Shown here piece after piece: positions 8,430-18,526 of a DNA stretch of 64,000 bases. This DNA comes from an uncultured Sutterella sp. Lineage in GTDB: Bacteria; Pseudomonadota; Gammaproteobacteria; Burkholderiales; Burkholderiaceae_F. How positions within the stretch are numbered: position 1 is the first letter of the stretch; every line of letters starts with the position of its first letter. A model generated the notes under the pieces. It worked only from the letters and a program-made list of their open reading frames with translations. It was not told where the DNA came from and ran no database searches. The position numbers and the translations under genes are program-made. The stretch covers positions 62,001 to 126,000 of the forward strand of contig UQYG01000004.1 of the NCBI GenBank assembly GCA_900545275.1. Reading direction: 5' to 3'.

Positions 8430-11400
8430 TCAGTCCCCCAGCATTTCTTCCAGAATCTTCACACGATCGGCCGCGTCTTCAAAGGGGAGCACCGCAACGC
8501 CGCGCCCGGCCGAAGCGCCGCGCACGAAGAAGTAGACGGCGCCCCCGAGACGGTCCTCGGCGCCTTCGCCCAACCGCGCCCGCAGAAGGCGCTTCGCCGC
8601 GGCGAGGTAGCAGAGGTACTGAATGTCGTAGTGGGCCTCCTTCATGTGAAGCTTGACGGCGTCCTCCGTGTAGAAGTCGCGCCAGTCCTCCGCGTCCGGG
8701 AAGGCTTCGCGAAGCGCCGCGTTCGCGGCGAGATTGTCCGTCTTCCAGTCGAGAATCCAGATCTTGCCGTTCGCTTCGAAAAGAAGGTCGATCGAGCCCG
8801 TGAGGTAGCCCGAGAGTTGTTCCGGCGTAAGCCCCTTCCAACCGAGACTCTCCGCTTTTTTCGCAAAGACGGCCTTCGGGAGGTTCGGCTTCGTGTGCAG
8901 GAGAAAACCGTATTCCGAACGGCGTCCCTCGGCCTTCAGATCCTTGAGGCAAAAGTCCGGAAGAATCGGAAGCGAGAGAACCGAGTCAAAGAGCGCGCGA
9001 AGTTCTTCGAGGCGCTTCGCACCCTCGGGCGAGAGACGGTCTTCGTCCGGCGCTTCGTCCGAAAAACTTTCTCCGCGGCGCACCAGGTCCGGCGTGGCGC
9101 CGAGGATCGAAAGAAGATAATTGCGCTGGCGCAGACGGTTTCGACGAACTTCGTCCAAAAGCCCAGGATCCGTGAGCTCTTCGTCGGTCGCGAGCACCCG
9201 ACGGCACTCGAACCCGTAAAAGTCCACCACCTCGAAGAGCCGGTGGATCGTGACGCCCAGGGCCGCCCCCGAACGCCAGCGCGCCATAGGCGAGCCGTCC
9301 GCGATCGTGCGGCGGGATTCCTGCGTTTCGTCGTCCTCGGCTTCGTCCTCCCCGGAAAGCGTCGCGCGCTCGTCGCGGTGCGCATCGAGGTGCGCGCCGA
9401 AGAGGCCCTTCTTCAGAGCCGTGTAGCTCGTCTGCACCCAGAAGGGATCCACACGACGGGCGGGTTCCGGTTCGGGAAGGGCCGGCGCCTCCGAGGGCTT
9501 CAGTTGCACCTTGACGCCGTCCTCCCGGGGCGCCCAGGGCGCGATCGACCAATAGAGGCCCGTTTCGTCCGTCTGGGGCTTGAGCGTTTCGGGGTCGACC
9601 GTCATGCCGGGATGTTCGGCCGCAAAGTGTTCGGCCGTTTTTGCCCAAACGTCCGCAAACTCCTCGGCGCTCCCGAGCATCCCTTTTCGGAAGTCGTCCC
9701 AGACGGCGAGATACTCGCCCCGACTCCAGCCCTCGAGATTTTCCCGCGCGGCGAGCGCATGAAAGAAGGCCGAGCAGGAATGGTCGTAGAGCTTCTTCCC
9801 GCCGGTATTCCACTTCGGAAGACCGTAGAGCGTCAGGCGAGCGGAAGCGCGGGTGAAGGCGACGTAGAGAAGCCGCACCGACTCCTCGATCTGTGCGCGC
9901 TTCACTTCGGGGAGATCATTGGGTTTGACTTCGCCGGGGAAAAGAACAAGCCGTCGTTCGCCCGCCCCGTCGCGCTCGTGGACCATGGAAACCGCCGTCT
10001 GTTTGTAGGGACGTCCCCACCAACAGGCCGGCAGATAGACGATCGGGTACTCAAGCCCCTTGCTCGAGTGAATCGTTTGAATCACGACGCGGTCGTCGTT
10101 GGAATCGGGCCGGACTTTGTATTCGTCGGGCACGGTAGTCTTCTTATCCGATCCGTTGGCGATCAGTTTTTCAAAACGCCGTACGAGCCCCGAAAGGGTC
10201 TTGGCGGACTGCTGCATGCCGAAGAGGAGTTCGATCAACTGCCGGTAGTTGGCGAGCGCGCGCTCGCCGCCCGCAGCGGGGAGAAGACGGCGTTCCGTTT
10301 CGCAGACGCGGAAAAGTTCCCCGAACGCCGCGGTGAGGCCGGAGCGCCGTGCGCGATCGGCCGCAGCCTCCATCACGCCGCGAAGGAAAACGAGACGTTC
10401 GGTGCGCTTTTTCTCGTCGGTGTAGGTCGAGAGTCCGTCCCCCACGATACGCGTTGCGCGGGCGGCTTCGAGAAAGCCGCGCTCGGAAGGCATCGCCATC
10501 GCTTCAAGAACCGTGCAGAGTTCCTTCGCCTCCTCCGTTCCAAAGACGTTTTTGTCGGAGGGAAAGCGCACCTTCACGCCCCGCGCAAGAAGGGCGTCGT
10601 AAAGCGGCATCCCGTCGTCGCGGGTTCGCACGAGAATCGCGATGTCGCCCGGGCGCAGGGGGCGGCCCTTGACAAAGTGGCGGTCGCGCTCGGAGAGCAT
10701 CGTGGAAATTTCGTCGGCGATGTCGTCCGCCTCCCACTGAAAGAGCTTGTCCTTAGGAGGTTTTTCGAAATCCCCGAGGCGCACGACGAGCGCGGGTTCG
10801 GGGCGGAAGACCCCGTTTTCGTCGACGCGGATGAGGGGCGGACGGTCGTCGTTCGCCGCCACGGCGTCGTAGTGAATCCCCGAACCGAGGAAGGTACCCG
10901 GGCGCTCGAAGAAGAGATTGAAGAAGTGCATCAGGACCGGCGTCGTCCGGAAATTCTTCGCAAGTTTGCGGTGCCGCCCAATTTCGTCCGACGCCTTCCG
11001 ATAGGTCTCGAAGTCCGCGTTTCGGAAGCTGTAGATCGCCTGCTTCGGGTCGCCCACGAAAAAGACCGTTTTCCCGAAGGCGGGGTCCCCGAAAAGCGTG
11101 GAGAAGATCCCGTACTGCAGGGGATCGGTGTCCTGGAATTCGTCGATCAGGACGACGTCGTAATGACTGCGCACGACGGCCGCGAAAGCGGGATCCGCTT
11201 TGAGCCCCGCTTCGGTGCGAACGAGCATGTCGTCAAACGTCTGGTACGACGCCTCGCGCTTCAACGCCTCGTACCGCGCGGGCGCCCAGGCGAGAAAGCG
11301 TTCGAGCATTTCTTCGTAGGCCGCCGCGTTCTGATCGTCAAGCTCCTTGGGGAAGCCCTCGTTTGAGAAGACGGCGCGGCTTCGGGCCGATTCGGGTTCG

Positions 11401-12251
11401 GCGGCGAGTTTCGAGAGAGCCTTGTCGAGCTTCAGGGTTTGCAGCGCCCGAAAGGCTTCGGTAGTGCCGCTCTCGTTCGCACGCCTTGCTTCGAGCCGCA
11501 GAAATTCCTCCGCGGTGCGGCCGAGAAGATCGTTTTCCTCTCCGGAGTCGACGCCGTAGCTTCCGCCCGACGTGAAGACGAAGTCCGAGAGCGTCTTCTG
11601 ACAAAACGAATGGATCGTGAGGATCACCGCGTCGTCGAATTCGCGCACCGCACGGTCGAGCCGCTCGCGAATGAGATCGGGATCAAGTTCGTCCCAACGC
11701 TCGAACTGCTCGAGAAGATTCTTGTCGGTGGGCGCAACGCCCTCGGTCACGAGCTTTCGAACGGCGATGAGCTTGCCGCGGATGCGGCTTTTGAGTTCCG
11801 CCGTCGCCGCCTTCGTGAAGGTGACGACGAGCATGCGCCTGATCGCGATCCCGCGCTCAACGACGAGGCGAAGCACGATGTGTTCGAGCGAATAGGTCTT
11901 CCCCGTCCCGGCGCTCGCCTCGATCAGCGTATGCCCGCGAAGCGGATCCTCGAGGAGCTTGAAGTCCCCGTTCGGATCGTCGTCCGCCTGCGGCTCTGCC
12001 GCGCCGGATTGCTCGGGTTCTTCGGGCGAGAAGTCTTCCTCAGCGGGCGCAAAGCCTTCCTCAGCCGGGATCCCCGCGAAAAACGCGTCCGGCTCGAATT
12101 CTTCCCCGACGGGAAGCGCCCAGTCGTCGGGCAGATCCGAAGGCATGTCTTCGGGTGGCACCTCGATCCAATCTTCGTTCCCGCCGACCTCTGAAGAGGG
12201 AAAATCCGCGGGCACTTCATCCTGCCAAATCTGCAAATCCTTTTCCTTCAC
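8430..12251 (-). CDS. recB: Exodeoxyribonuclease V beta subunit (RecB helicase-nuclease)
   Basis: RecB is the 3'-5' helicase and the nuclease of RecBCD. Walker A is TLIEASAGTGKTYSLEH near residue 110-122, the UvrD-type motif II is VVLIDEFQDTDPLQ, and the C-terminal nuclease has GSIDLLF and ILDWKTD, matching the family Asp / Asp-x-Lys catalytic set. A GTG start at 12251 is chosen because GGAGAG lies 4 bases upstream; the ATG at 12350 would overlap recC by 82 bases. The product is 1273 residues. Residues 1-100 form an unusual acidic extension with about 31 Asp/Glu and 3 Lys, whereas E. coli RecB reaches its Walker motif by about residue 25. Confidence 0.95.
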   Translation of the reverse strand: MKEKDLQIWQDEVPADFPSSEVGGNEDWIEVPPEDMPSDLPDDWALPVGEEFEPDAFFAGIPAEEGFAPAEEDFSPEEPEQSGAAEPQADDDPNGDFKLLEDPLRGHTLIEASAGTGKTYSLEHIVLRLVVERGIAIRRMLVVTFTKAATAELKSRIRGKLIAVRKLVTEGVAPTDKNLLEQFERWDELDPDLIRERLDRAVREFDDAVILTIHSFCQKTLSDFVFTSGGSYGVDSGEENDLLGRTAEEFLRLEARRANESGTTEAFRALQTLKLDKALSKLAAEPESARSRAVFSNEGFPKELDDQNAAAYEEMLERFLAWAPARYEALKREASYQTFDDMLVRTEAGLKADPAFAAVVRSHYDVVLIDEFQDTDPLQYGIFSTLFGDPAFGKTVFFVGDPKQAIYSFRNADFETYRKASDEIGRHRKLAKNFRTTPVLMHFFNLFFERPGTFLGSGIHYDAVAANDDRPPLIRVDENGVFRPEPALVVRLGDFEKPPKDKLFQWEADDIADEISTMLSERDRHFVKGRPLRPGDIAILVRTRDDGMPLYDALLARGVKVRFPSDKNVFGTEEAKELCTVLEAMAMPSERGFLEAARATRIVGDGLSTYTDEKKRTERLVFLRGVMEAAADRARRSGLTAAFGELFRVCETERRLLPAAGGERALANYRQLIELLFGMQQSAKTLSGLVRRFEKLIANGSDKKTTVPDEYKVRPDSNDDRVVIQTIHSSKGLEYPIVYLPACWWGRPYKQTAVSMVHERDGAGERRLVLFPGEVKPNDLPEVKRAQIEESVRLLYVAFTRASARLTLYGLPKWNTGGKKLYDHSCSAFFHALAARENLEGWSRGEYLAVWDDFRKGMLGSAEEFADVWAKTAEHFAAEHPGMTVDPETLKPQTDETGLYWSIAPWAPREDGVKVQLKPSEAPALPEPEPARRVDPFWVQTSYTALKKGLFGAHLDAHRDERATLSGEDEAEDDETQESRRTIADGSPMARWRSGAALGVTIHRLFEVVDFYGFECRRVLATDEELTDPGLLDEVRRNRLRQRNYLLSILGATPDLVRRGESFSDEAPDEDRLSPEGAKRLEELRALFDSVLSLPILPDFCLKDLKAEGRRSEYGFLLHTKPNLPKAVFAKKAESLGWKGLTPEQLSGYLTGSIDLLFEANGKIWILDWKTDNLAANAALREAFPDAEDWRDFYTEDAVKLHMKEAHYDIQYLCYLAAAKRLLRARLGEGAEDRLGGAVYFFVRGASAGRGVAVLPFEDAADRVKILEEMLGD

Positions 12252-12268
12252 GGGACTCTCCTCAATCC

Positions 12269-15200
12269 TCAATAATTGCGCGAAACGAGCGCCTCCACGT
12301 TTTCGGCGAGAGACGTCAGACTCTTCTCCCTTTTTTCCTCGGGCGTGCACTCGGGTTCCTTCTTTTTCGCGGTCTTCTTCTTTCCGCCCTTCCCCTTCTT
12401 GGGGTTGACCGGAGCCTCGGCCTCGTCCGACGACTCGGACTCTTCGTCGGAAGGCGTTTCGGTCACCTCCACCAGAAGTTGAAGAAGCGTCCGGATTTCA
12501 TCCTCCACCCCCGAACGAAGCTCGCGGGCCTTCTTGATGTCGAGTCCTCTCCAGAAGACGCCGTCCTCGAAGGAATCGGGCCAGATAACGGGATGGTCGA
12601 AACTTTCGTCGAGGAGTCGAACGCACTGCCGCAGAACCTCCGCGGCCTCGTCGGCCTCCATCGGTTGATAGCGCACGAACACCACGCCGTCCTTTTCCTT
12701 CTTCAGAACACCGAGCGCCGTTTCGGCCCCCGCCGCCGAGAGGAAGACGTGCGTAAGCAGAGCTTCCTTTTCCGCGCGGGACGAATCGGCGAGGACGAGT
12801 TGCGAAGACGTTCCGTCCGCGTCCGAAAAGACCCGGACCTCGCCCGTCAGACGGCGCACATGCCGCCCTGCAACATTCACGTTCATGAAGACTTTCGTCT
12901 GCGTCCGGCCTTCGGTGATCTTCCTCCATGTTTGAGAGAGTTCGTCCGCCTCGGCGATTTCCTCGTCAAACCACCAACCGCGAACGCCTGGATCACCGTA
13001 GACGGGATTTTCCGCGAGAAGCCGCGTCGCGCGCGCAACATCCGCGCCTTCTTCAAAGAGTCCCCGCAGGAGGCGCTTTCGCATCACCTCCTCAAGGCGC
13101 GACTTGGCGGGGGTTACGCCCGTTTCTTCGGACGTTTCGAAGTCCTTTTTCCAGACGCCCGTCCGACCGGAGAGCCACTTGCCCGGGGACGTCCAAAAGC
13201 GCAGGAATTCCTGCCAGCGAACCACCCCGTCTTCGGGCGGCGCCAGGACCGCGTCGTCGGCAAAGGGCGCGGGATCGCCGCGCCGATCCGTGAGGCGCGC
13301 GGCCTCCACGGCCGCAAAGAGTTCGGGATCGCGGTTCGTCCAGAAGCGAAGGCCCTCGGGACGGAAGTTTTCTTCGGCGACGCTCGTGAGCGGAAGCCGC
13401 ACGCGAAGGGCGTCCGAAGACGTGCCTTCCGGAAGGAGCGTCAGCAAAAAGCGCTCGAGCTCCTCCACGACGACCGAAGGAAGCGCCGCCTGCGCGGGAT
13501 CCGTTCCGATCGACCAGGAGACGTAAAAGTTCGAGCGGGCCGACCGGAAGAGGTCCGCAAAGACGTTCCGGTTGTCCGCGCGGCTGTCGCGGTCACCCGG
13601 ACGCCGAAGCGAGCGGATTTCGCCCTTGGGTCCCGCAGCGGTGAGCCCCATGAGGTCGAACTCCTCGAAGTTCGAAAGCCCCGGGAAGCTCGAGGTTTCC
13701 GAGAGTCCCAGGCACGCGACGACGCGGTACGGAAGCCCGCGGAAGGCCGACATGTCGGCCACCGTCACGGCGTCCCTCGGCATTGCGCCCGTCACGGGGT
13801 CCCCGAAGGAAGCGCCGAGCGCCGCGCGGAAGGTCTGGTAGTCGACGGGCGTCTCCGAACCGATCCCCTCCTCCATGTCGATGCGAAGATGCGCGACGAC
13901 GCCGAGAAGTTCCTCGCGCGCCGCCTTCACGTCAGCCCCCGCAAAGAAGTCGTTGACGATGGTTTCGGTAAATGCCGCCCAGGCACGTGCTCCGGGGGCG
14001 CCAACATTTACGTCGTTCCAGAGCAGACGCGCGTCTTCGAGATGCTTGTAGAGCGTGAGAAGCGTTTCGAGGAGATCAGGACGGTCCGACACACGTTCGT
14101 AGTGTGCACGCGAGCGGCGCACCGGAAGCGTTCCCGACCAGTCGACCGCGGGACTCTCGTCAAAGAGGAAGCCCGCCGAAAGACGTTCCAAGGCCCGCGA
14201 GAGCGTGCCGTCCAGGGCGCCGCGCCGTTCCGCTTCGCCGTAGGCGCCGCCGAACGAAGCGCTGAGCTTCTCGCTCTGCGCCGCAAGCTGCGCTTCGGAG
14301 AGTCCTTCGCGAAAGCCCGCGTCGTTCACCCACTCGCGAAGGAACGACAGGTCGCCGAAGGTGAGGCCCAGGCTCTCACCCACGACGGGAAGTTCCAGCC
14401 AGGATTCGAAGGCGGAGAGCGTCGTGAGCCCCGAAAGAAGGTCCAGGAGCTGCAAAAGGGCCGGGGCCGCGCTGTTTTCCATCGAGAGCGGCTTTCCCAC
14501 CATGCGGAAGGGCAGCCGCCGCTCGGGCGGCAAGGCCGTGAGCACCCCTTCTAAAACGGGCGCGAAGGTCGCCACGTCGGGCGTGGTGACGAGAACGTCG
14601 GAAGGCGTGAGCGTCGGATCTTCGGCAAAGAGTTCCGTCAGATAATCGACGAGGCTTTCGGCTTCGCGCACGGGCGTGGGCGCCTCCACGAAGCGCACCG
14701 AACGGTCCGAGGGATCGGGCATCGAACGTTCGAACAAATCCCCTTCGTCCGCGCAAAGAAGCGAATCCTGCGCGCGGGTGAGAAGCGTGGGGGCTTCGTC
14801 GCCGGCAAAGCGCAGATAGAAGCTGTCCGTTTCGCCCTCTTGGTCGGCGCGAAGGTCCTGCAGACGGTTGCGAAGGAAGGAGAAGGGCTTTCCCGTCGGA
14901 ACGTTCGCCACTTCGCCGCGCGTATCGGGAAGCGTTTCCGCGGGCGGCGGCACGTCCGCAGTGAAGCGCCAGAGACGGTCGAGCGTCGCGCGCGAACTCG
15001 CCGCATTGCGGCGCAGGTATTCAAGGGCGGGCGTGCCCGCTTCGGCCGCGGCGTCGAACCAGAAGCCGTTGGCGGGCTGCATGAGGTAGAGACGCACCGT
15101 GCCGCGCTTTCCGATTTCCTTGAGGAAGGGAAGCATCAACGGCGGGACCGTGAAAGGCAGAAAGACGTGAAGATTCTCACCTTCGGGCGAGGCAGCGAGC

Positions 15201-15871
15201 ACGCGCTCGATGTGCTGAAACTGCAGGGCCCGGCGCCAACCGCCCTCGCCCGAATCGGATTCGTTCGCCCTTTGGGCTTCCCTTACGATCTCCTGCCACA
15301 AGGCCTTCTGCCAGGGGAAATCGGGGTGGCGCTCAAGCGCCGCCTCTTCTTCGCGCATGGCGATCGAGAGACTCGCCTCGGGAAATACCGCGGGCGACAC
15401 CACGCTCTCGTCCGTCCAGCGAAGAAGCCAGTCGAGACGGTAGGAGGCGTACTTCGTCAGAAGCTGCGAGACGCGAAGCGCGAGCTTGTATCGCTCCGAC
15501 CCGTTTTTCCCTTTGAGAAAACGTGCGAGCCGCGGAAAACGCCCGACGAATTCGTCGTTCGAGAGCCACCGCCACACCACCCAGTCGAGAACGCGCCCCG
15601 AGAGACGGTTGGCGGCCGCCGGATACCATTTGAGCGACTCGAAGAATTCGTTCGTCGTAATAAACTTGACGCCGGCGCAGATACCCTCCGACTCGGCCAG
15701 AAGCTGAGTGAGACGCGTAGCCACGGCCCTCGAAGGAATCAAAATGCAGTCCTCGACAAAGAGTGGCGCGAGTCCGCCCTTCCCGCGGCGTTCCCTGGCG
15801 TCCCACTCGAGATTCGTGCGCAGGATCTCCCAAAGGACTTCAAAGGCGTTCGAATAGTACGTATGAATCAT
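12269..15871 (-). CDS. recC: Exodeoxyribonuclease V gamma subunit (RecC)
   Basis: RecC is the Chi-scanning, strand-splitting subunit of RecBCD. The 1200-residue protein begins MIHTYYSNAFEVLWEIL, matching the family opening, and shows the degenerate-helicase layout without an intact Walker A motif. The ATG at 15871 is chosen over an in-frame ATG 81 bases upstream because the family starts there. The C terminus has an unusual tail of about 60 residues: an acidic run (TPSDEESESSDEAEA), then NPKKGKGGKKKTAKKK, where most residues are Lys. recB starts 17 bases after the stop. E. coli RecC is shorter (1122). Confidence 0.93.
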   Translation of the reverse strand: MIHTYYSNAFEVLWEILRTNLEWDARERRGKGGLAPLFVEDCILIPSRAVATRLTQLLAESEGICAGVKFITTNEFFESLKWYPAAANRLSGRVLDWVVWRWLSNDEFVGRFPRLARFLKGKNGSERYKLALRVSQLLTKYASYRLDWLLRWTDESVVSPAVFPEASLSIAMREEEAALERHPDFPWQKALWQEIVREAQRANESDSGEGGWRRALQFQHIERVLAASPEGENLHVFLPFTVPPLMLPFLKEIGKRGTVRLYLMQPANGFWFDAAAEAGTPALEYLRRNAASSRATLDRLWRFTADVPPPAETLPDTRGEVANVPTGKPFSFLRNRLQDLRADQEGETDSFYLRFAGDEAPTLLTRAQDSLLCADEGDLFERSMPDPSDRSVRFVEAPTPVREAESLVDYLTELFAEDPTLTPSDVLVTTPDVATFAPVLEGVLTALPPERRLPFRMVGKPLSMENSAAPALLQLLDLLSGLTTLSAFESWLELPVVGESLGLTFGDLSFLREWVNDAGFREGLSEAQLAAQSEKLSASFGGAYGEAERRGALDGTLSRALERLSAGFLFDESPAVDWSGTLPVRRSRAHYERVSDRPDLLETLLTLYKHLEDARLLWNDVNVGAPGARAWAAFTETIVNDFFAGADVKAAREELLGVVAHLRIDMEEGIGSETPVDYQTFRAALGASFGDPVTGAMPRDAVTVADMSAFRGLPYRVVACLGLSETSSFPGLSNFEEFDLMGLTAAGPKGEIRSLRRPGDRDSRADNRNVFADLFRSARSNFYVSWSIGTDPAQAALPSVVVEELERFLLTLLPEGTSSDALRVRLPLTSVAEENFRPEGLRFWTNRDPELFAAVEAARLTDRRGDPAPFADDAVLAPPEDGVVRWQEFLRFWTSPGKWLSGRTGVWKKDFETSEETGVTPAKSRLEEVMRKRLLRGLFEEGADVARATRLLAENPVYGDPGVRGWWFDEEIAEADELSQTWRKITEGRTQTKVFMNVNVAGRHVRRLTGEVRVFSDADGTSSQLVLADSSRAEKEALLTHVFLSAAGAETALGVLKKEKDGVVFVRYQPMEADEAAEVLRQCVRLLDESFDHPVIWPDSFEDGVFWRGLDIKKARELRSGVEDEIRTLLQLLVEVTETPSDEESESSDEAEAPVNPKKGKGGKKKTAKKKEPECTPEEKREKSLTSLAENVEALVSRNY

Positions 15872-16306
15872 GTTTCGTTTTCCGGTGCGGCCGGGAAAGA
15901 GGCCCCTTCGTTCCCGCATTCTAAAGGAGCCGTGCGACAAATCCGTTCGCATTCAAACACTTCTTGCAGAGGGAGGAAATGGTTCCGCTGATCGAAGTGC
16001 ACAGTGCCCACGGGCAAAGCGACCTGGAAGTTGAGGCGGGGACCGCCACTGGGTGTTCAAACTGAAATTCGTTAAAGAGACATAGCAAGTTGAGAAAATG
16101 ATCGCCGAAGCGGTCGCACAAATCCGCAATCGCCGGTATGGCGAAACGCCCCACGGGAAGAAACTTCTCCGAGTTGCTCTCGTTTTCAGTGCCCAGGATC
16201 GACGCTTCACGGCGTGGCAGGATGTCGGGATCGTGGCAGAATGATGTCGATGCCGCCCGTCAGCGGGCGGCGACGTCACCACTCGGACAGTTACCCACGC
16301 CACACC
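15872..16306. other. Non-coding stretch between recC and a divergent LysR gene
   Basis: About 435 bases of visibly lower GC than the flanking genes. Minus-strand frames contain short protein-like runs without ribosome sites or recognisable domains. Promoters for recC and the LysR gene must lie here, but no convincing hexamer pair was found. Confidence 0.45.
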
Positions 16307-17230
16307 ATGGATCTCAAGGTACTTCGTTCTTTCGTCGAAATCGCTCGGGAACAGAGCTTCACCGCCGCTGCGGAGAAGCTCTCCGTTACGCAGCCGACGC
16401 TCTCGCGTCAGATTGCGGACCTCGAAGAAGAACTCGGACAGAAACTCTTCGAGCGCACCACACGCAGCCTTGAACTCACTGAAAAGGGACATTTTCTCTT
16501 TCGCCGAGCTCAGGACATCCTCGCCCTCGTCGACAGAACAAAGCTTGAAACAATGACGACGGAAGGGCTTGCGGGCGACATCCGGATTTCCGCCGCCGAA
16601 ACGCCCGCCGTGGGCATCGTGGCCGAAGCCGTTCAGCGCTTTCAGGAAAAATATCCGCGCGTGCGCTGTCATTTCGTGAGCGCGGACGCGTACACGGCGG
16701 CCGAACACCTTCGGACGGGACTCTCGCAGTTCGGAGTCTTCAACCTGCCTTGCCGTCTCGATGGTTTCGAATACATTCGACTTCCTCGGGGAAACCGATG
16801 GGGCGTGCTGACGCGCCGCGACGGAATCCTTGCGGGCAAGGCATTTGTCACGCCCGAGGACTTGAAGCGCCTGCCGCTCTACGTTTCGAAACAGCGCGGC
16901 GTGGAAAACCGCATCGGAGGTTGGCTCAATTACTCCTTCTCCAAGCTTCGCGTCGTCGGAACCTACAACCTTCTCTACAACGCGTCGCTCGTCGTACGGG
17001 CGGATGGAAACGCCCTCTGTCTCGACGGCATCGTGCCGCCCGACGACGACATTGTCTTCCTCCCCTTCCAACCGGCCTTTCTCACCGACGTCGTGCTCGC
17101 CTGGTCGTCCGCAAGCCAAAAGCAGACGATCACGGAAGAGTTCCTCAAGACCCTGCGCAGTCTTTATCCGGCGCAGGAAATGACGGAAGAGGAAAACGGA
17201 GCCGAAACAAACGAAGAAACCGCCCCGTAA
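16307..17230 (+). CDS. LysR-family transcriptional regulator
   Basis: A 307-residue LysR regulator. Residues 1-60 hold the winged helix (SFTAAAEKLSVTQPTLSRQI) and the linker helix follows; the rest is the two-lobed effector domain starting near GDIRISAAETPAVGIVAEA. The start at ATG 16307 (MDLKVLRSFVEIA) is the canonical LysR opening; 31 in-frame codons upstream are not LysR-like. The C-terminal tail is Glu-rich. It converges on the aldo/keto reductase gene 53 bases downstream. The effector is unknown. By family behaviour it may control a neighbouring gene such as the aldo/keto reductase or MFS gene. Confidence 0.9.
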   Translation: MDLKVLRSFVEIAREQSFTAAAEKLSVTQPTLSRQIADLEEELGQKLFERTTRSLELTEKGHFLFRRAQDILALVDRTKLETMTTEGLAGDIRISAAETPAVGIVAEAVQRFQEKYPRVRCHFVSADAYTAAEHLRTGLSQFGVFNLPCRLDGFEYIRLPRGNRWGVLTRRDGILAGKAFVTPEDLKRLPLYVSKQRGVENRIGGWLNYSFSKLRVVGTYNLLYNASLVVRADGNALCLDGIVPPDDDIVFLPFQPAFLTDVVLAWSSASQKQTITEEFLKTLRSLYPAQEMTEEENGAETNEETAP

Positions 17231-17283
17231 CCATCGTACGAAGCGACCTCCTGGCTTCCTGAAGATTTGCCGAAAGAACGTCC

Positions 17284-18273
17284 TTACCAGGCGTAGGCCT
17301 CGGGGGCTTCGCCGCCCGGACCCGGGAAGATGCGGTCAAGCTCTTCGAGCATTTCCTGCGGCAGCGTGAGATCCAAGGCCTTCATGGAACCTTCGAGGTG
17401 CGCGAGCGTTCTCGGTCCCACGATCGGCGCCGTGACGACGGGATTCGCCAAGACCCAGGCGAGCGCAACGTCGGCCGGAGCCATCTCGTAGCGTTCGCAC
17501 AGCGCCTCGTAGGCCGCCACGCGTTCGGCGAATTTCGGATCGCGGATCGGAAGCGAGGGCTTCGCACGTCGCCCATTTCCGTCCCCTGCCTGTGAGTGTC
17601 CCGCAAGGAGGCCTCCGTCCAAAGGACTGTAGGTGAGAAGCCCCATGCCGTGATGGCGGCAGGACGGAATGACTTCGAGTTCGAGCTGACGGCAGGCGAG
17701 GTTGTAGCGGCTCTGCTCGCTGACGAGCCCGAAAAGTCCGCGCAGACGCGCCTCGCCCTGCATCGCGGCGATGCCCCAGCCCGGGAAGTTGCAGCTTCCG
17801 ACGTAGAGGACCTTTCCCTGCTGGATGAGCACGTCCATCGCCTGCCAGATTTCGTCGAACGGCGTCTCGCGGTCGAAATGATGCATTTGATAGAGGTCGA
17901 TGTGGTCCGTCTTGAGTCGCCGAAGGCTCGCCTCGCAGGCTTCGCGGATGTGATAGGCCGAAAGGCGCCGGCCGTTGGGCCCGTTCACCATCGGTTGATA
18001 GAGCTTCGTCGCGAGGACAATTTCGTTTCGCTTTCCGCTCTTTTGGAGCCACTCGCCCACGATTTCCTCGGAAATGCCGTAGCCGAGCGGAATGTCGGGG
18101 CGCTGCGGACCGCCGTAGACGTCCGCCGTGTCGATGAATTGGATGCCCAGATCGTAGGCGCGGTCCATGATCTCGAAGCTCGCGGCCTTGTCGGTGAGGT
18201 GGCCGAAATTCATGGTTCCAAGACACAGACGGCTCACGATCAGGCCGGCTCTGCCCAAATGGCGATACTGCAT
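17284..18273 (-). CDS. Aldo/keto reductase
   Basis: A cytoplasmic NADPH-dependent oxidoreductase of about 329 residues with the TIM-barrel AKR pattern: RHLGRAGLIVSRLCLGTMNFG at the start, the catalytic Asp/Tyr region in QFIDTADVYG, the Lys in VLATKLYQPM and the His in DLYQMHHFDR. The ATG at 18273 is preceded by GGAGG with a 5-base gap, which decides the start over the ATG at 18285. It is closest in style to the YajO/YghZ-type AKRs. The substrate cannot be read. It is divergent from an MFS exporter, with a strong palindrome in between. Confidence 0.9.
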   Translation of the reverse strand: MQYRHLGRAGLIVSRLCLGTMNFGHLTDKAASFEIMDRAYDLGIQFIDTADVYGGPQRPDIPLGYGISEEIVGEWLQKSGKRNEIVLATKLYQPMVNGPNGRRLSAYHIREACEASLRRLKTDHIDLYQMHHFDRETPFDEIWQAMDVLIQQGKVLYVGSCNFPGWGIAAMQGEARLRGLFGLVSEQSRYNLACRQLELEVIPSCRHHGMGLLTYSPLDGGLLAGHSQAGDGNGRRAKPSLPIRDPKFAERVAAYEALCERYEMAPADVALAWVLANPVVTAPIVGPRTLAHLEGSMKALDLTLPQEMLEELDRIFPGPGGEAPEAYAW

Positions 18274-18526
18274 GATTCCTCCCACGGATGAGTGACGAGG
18301 TCCGTCGGACCCCGCCTTCCCTCAATTGTCCCGCCTACGGTAGCGCGGGAAAGAGGACCTGTCCAATGCGCAAACTTCATGCCCTTTCATTCGGAAAAGG
18401 TATCGGCGCACGGTCGTTCCCGATCCGAGCACGGCGAAACTCCGCCCTTTCCCCTTTCCCCCAGACAACCGTCTTAATCCCGGATTTCTTTTGCGACTGA
18501 ATAGAATGCGTCGAGACCGCTCGTCA

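Noticed and set aside
8391..11366. 991-codon ORF antisense to recB
   Set aside because: It is a shadow frame of high-GC coding sequence: no ribosome site, Arg/His/Glu-heavy composition, and the opposite strand encodes a complete RecB with all motifs.
12155..14554. 799-codon ORF antisense to recC
   Set aside because: Same shadow effect; the protein has no recognisable domain, while recC on the other strand is complete.
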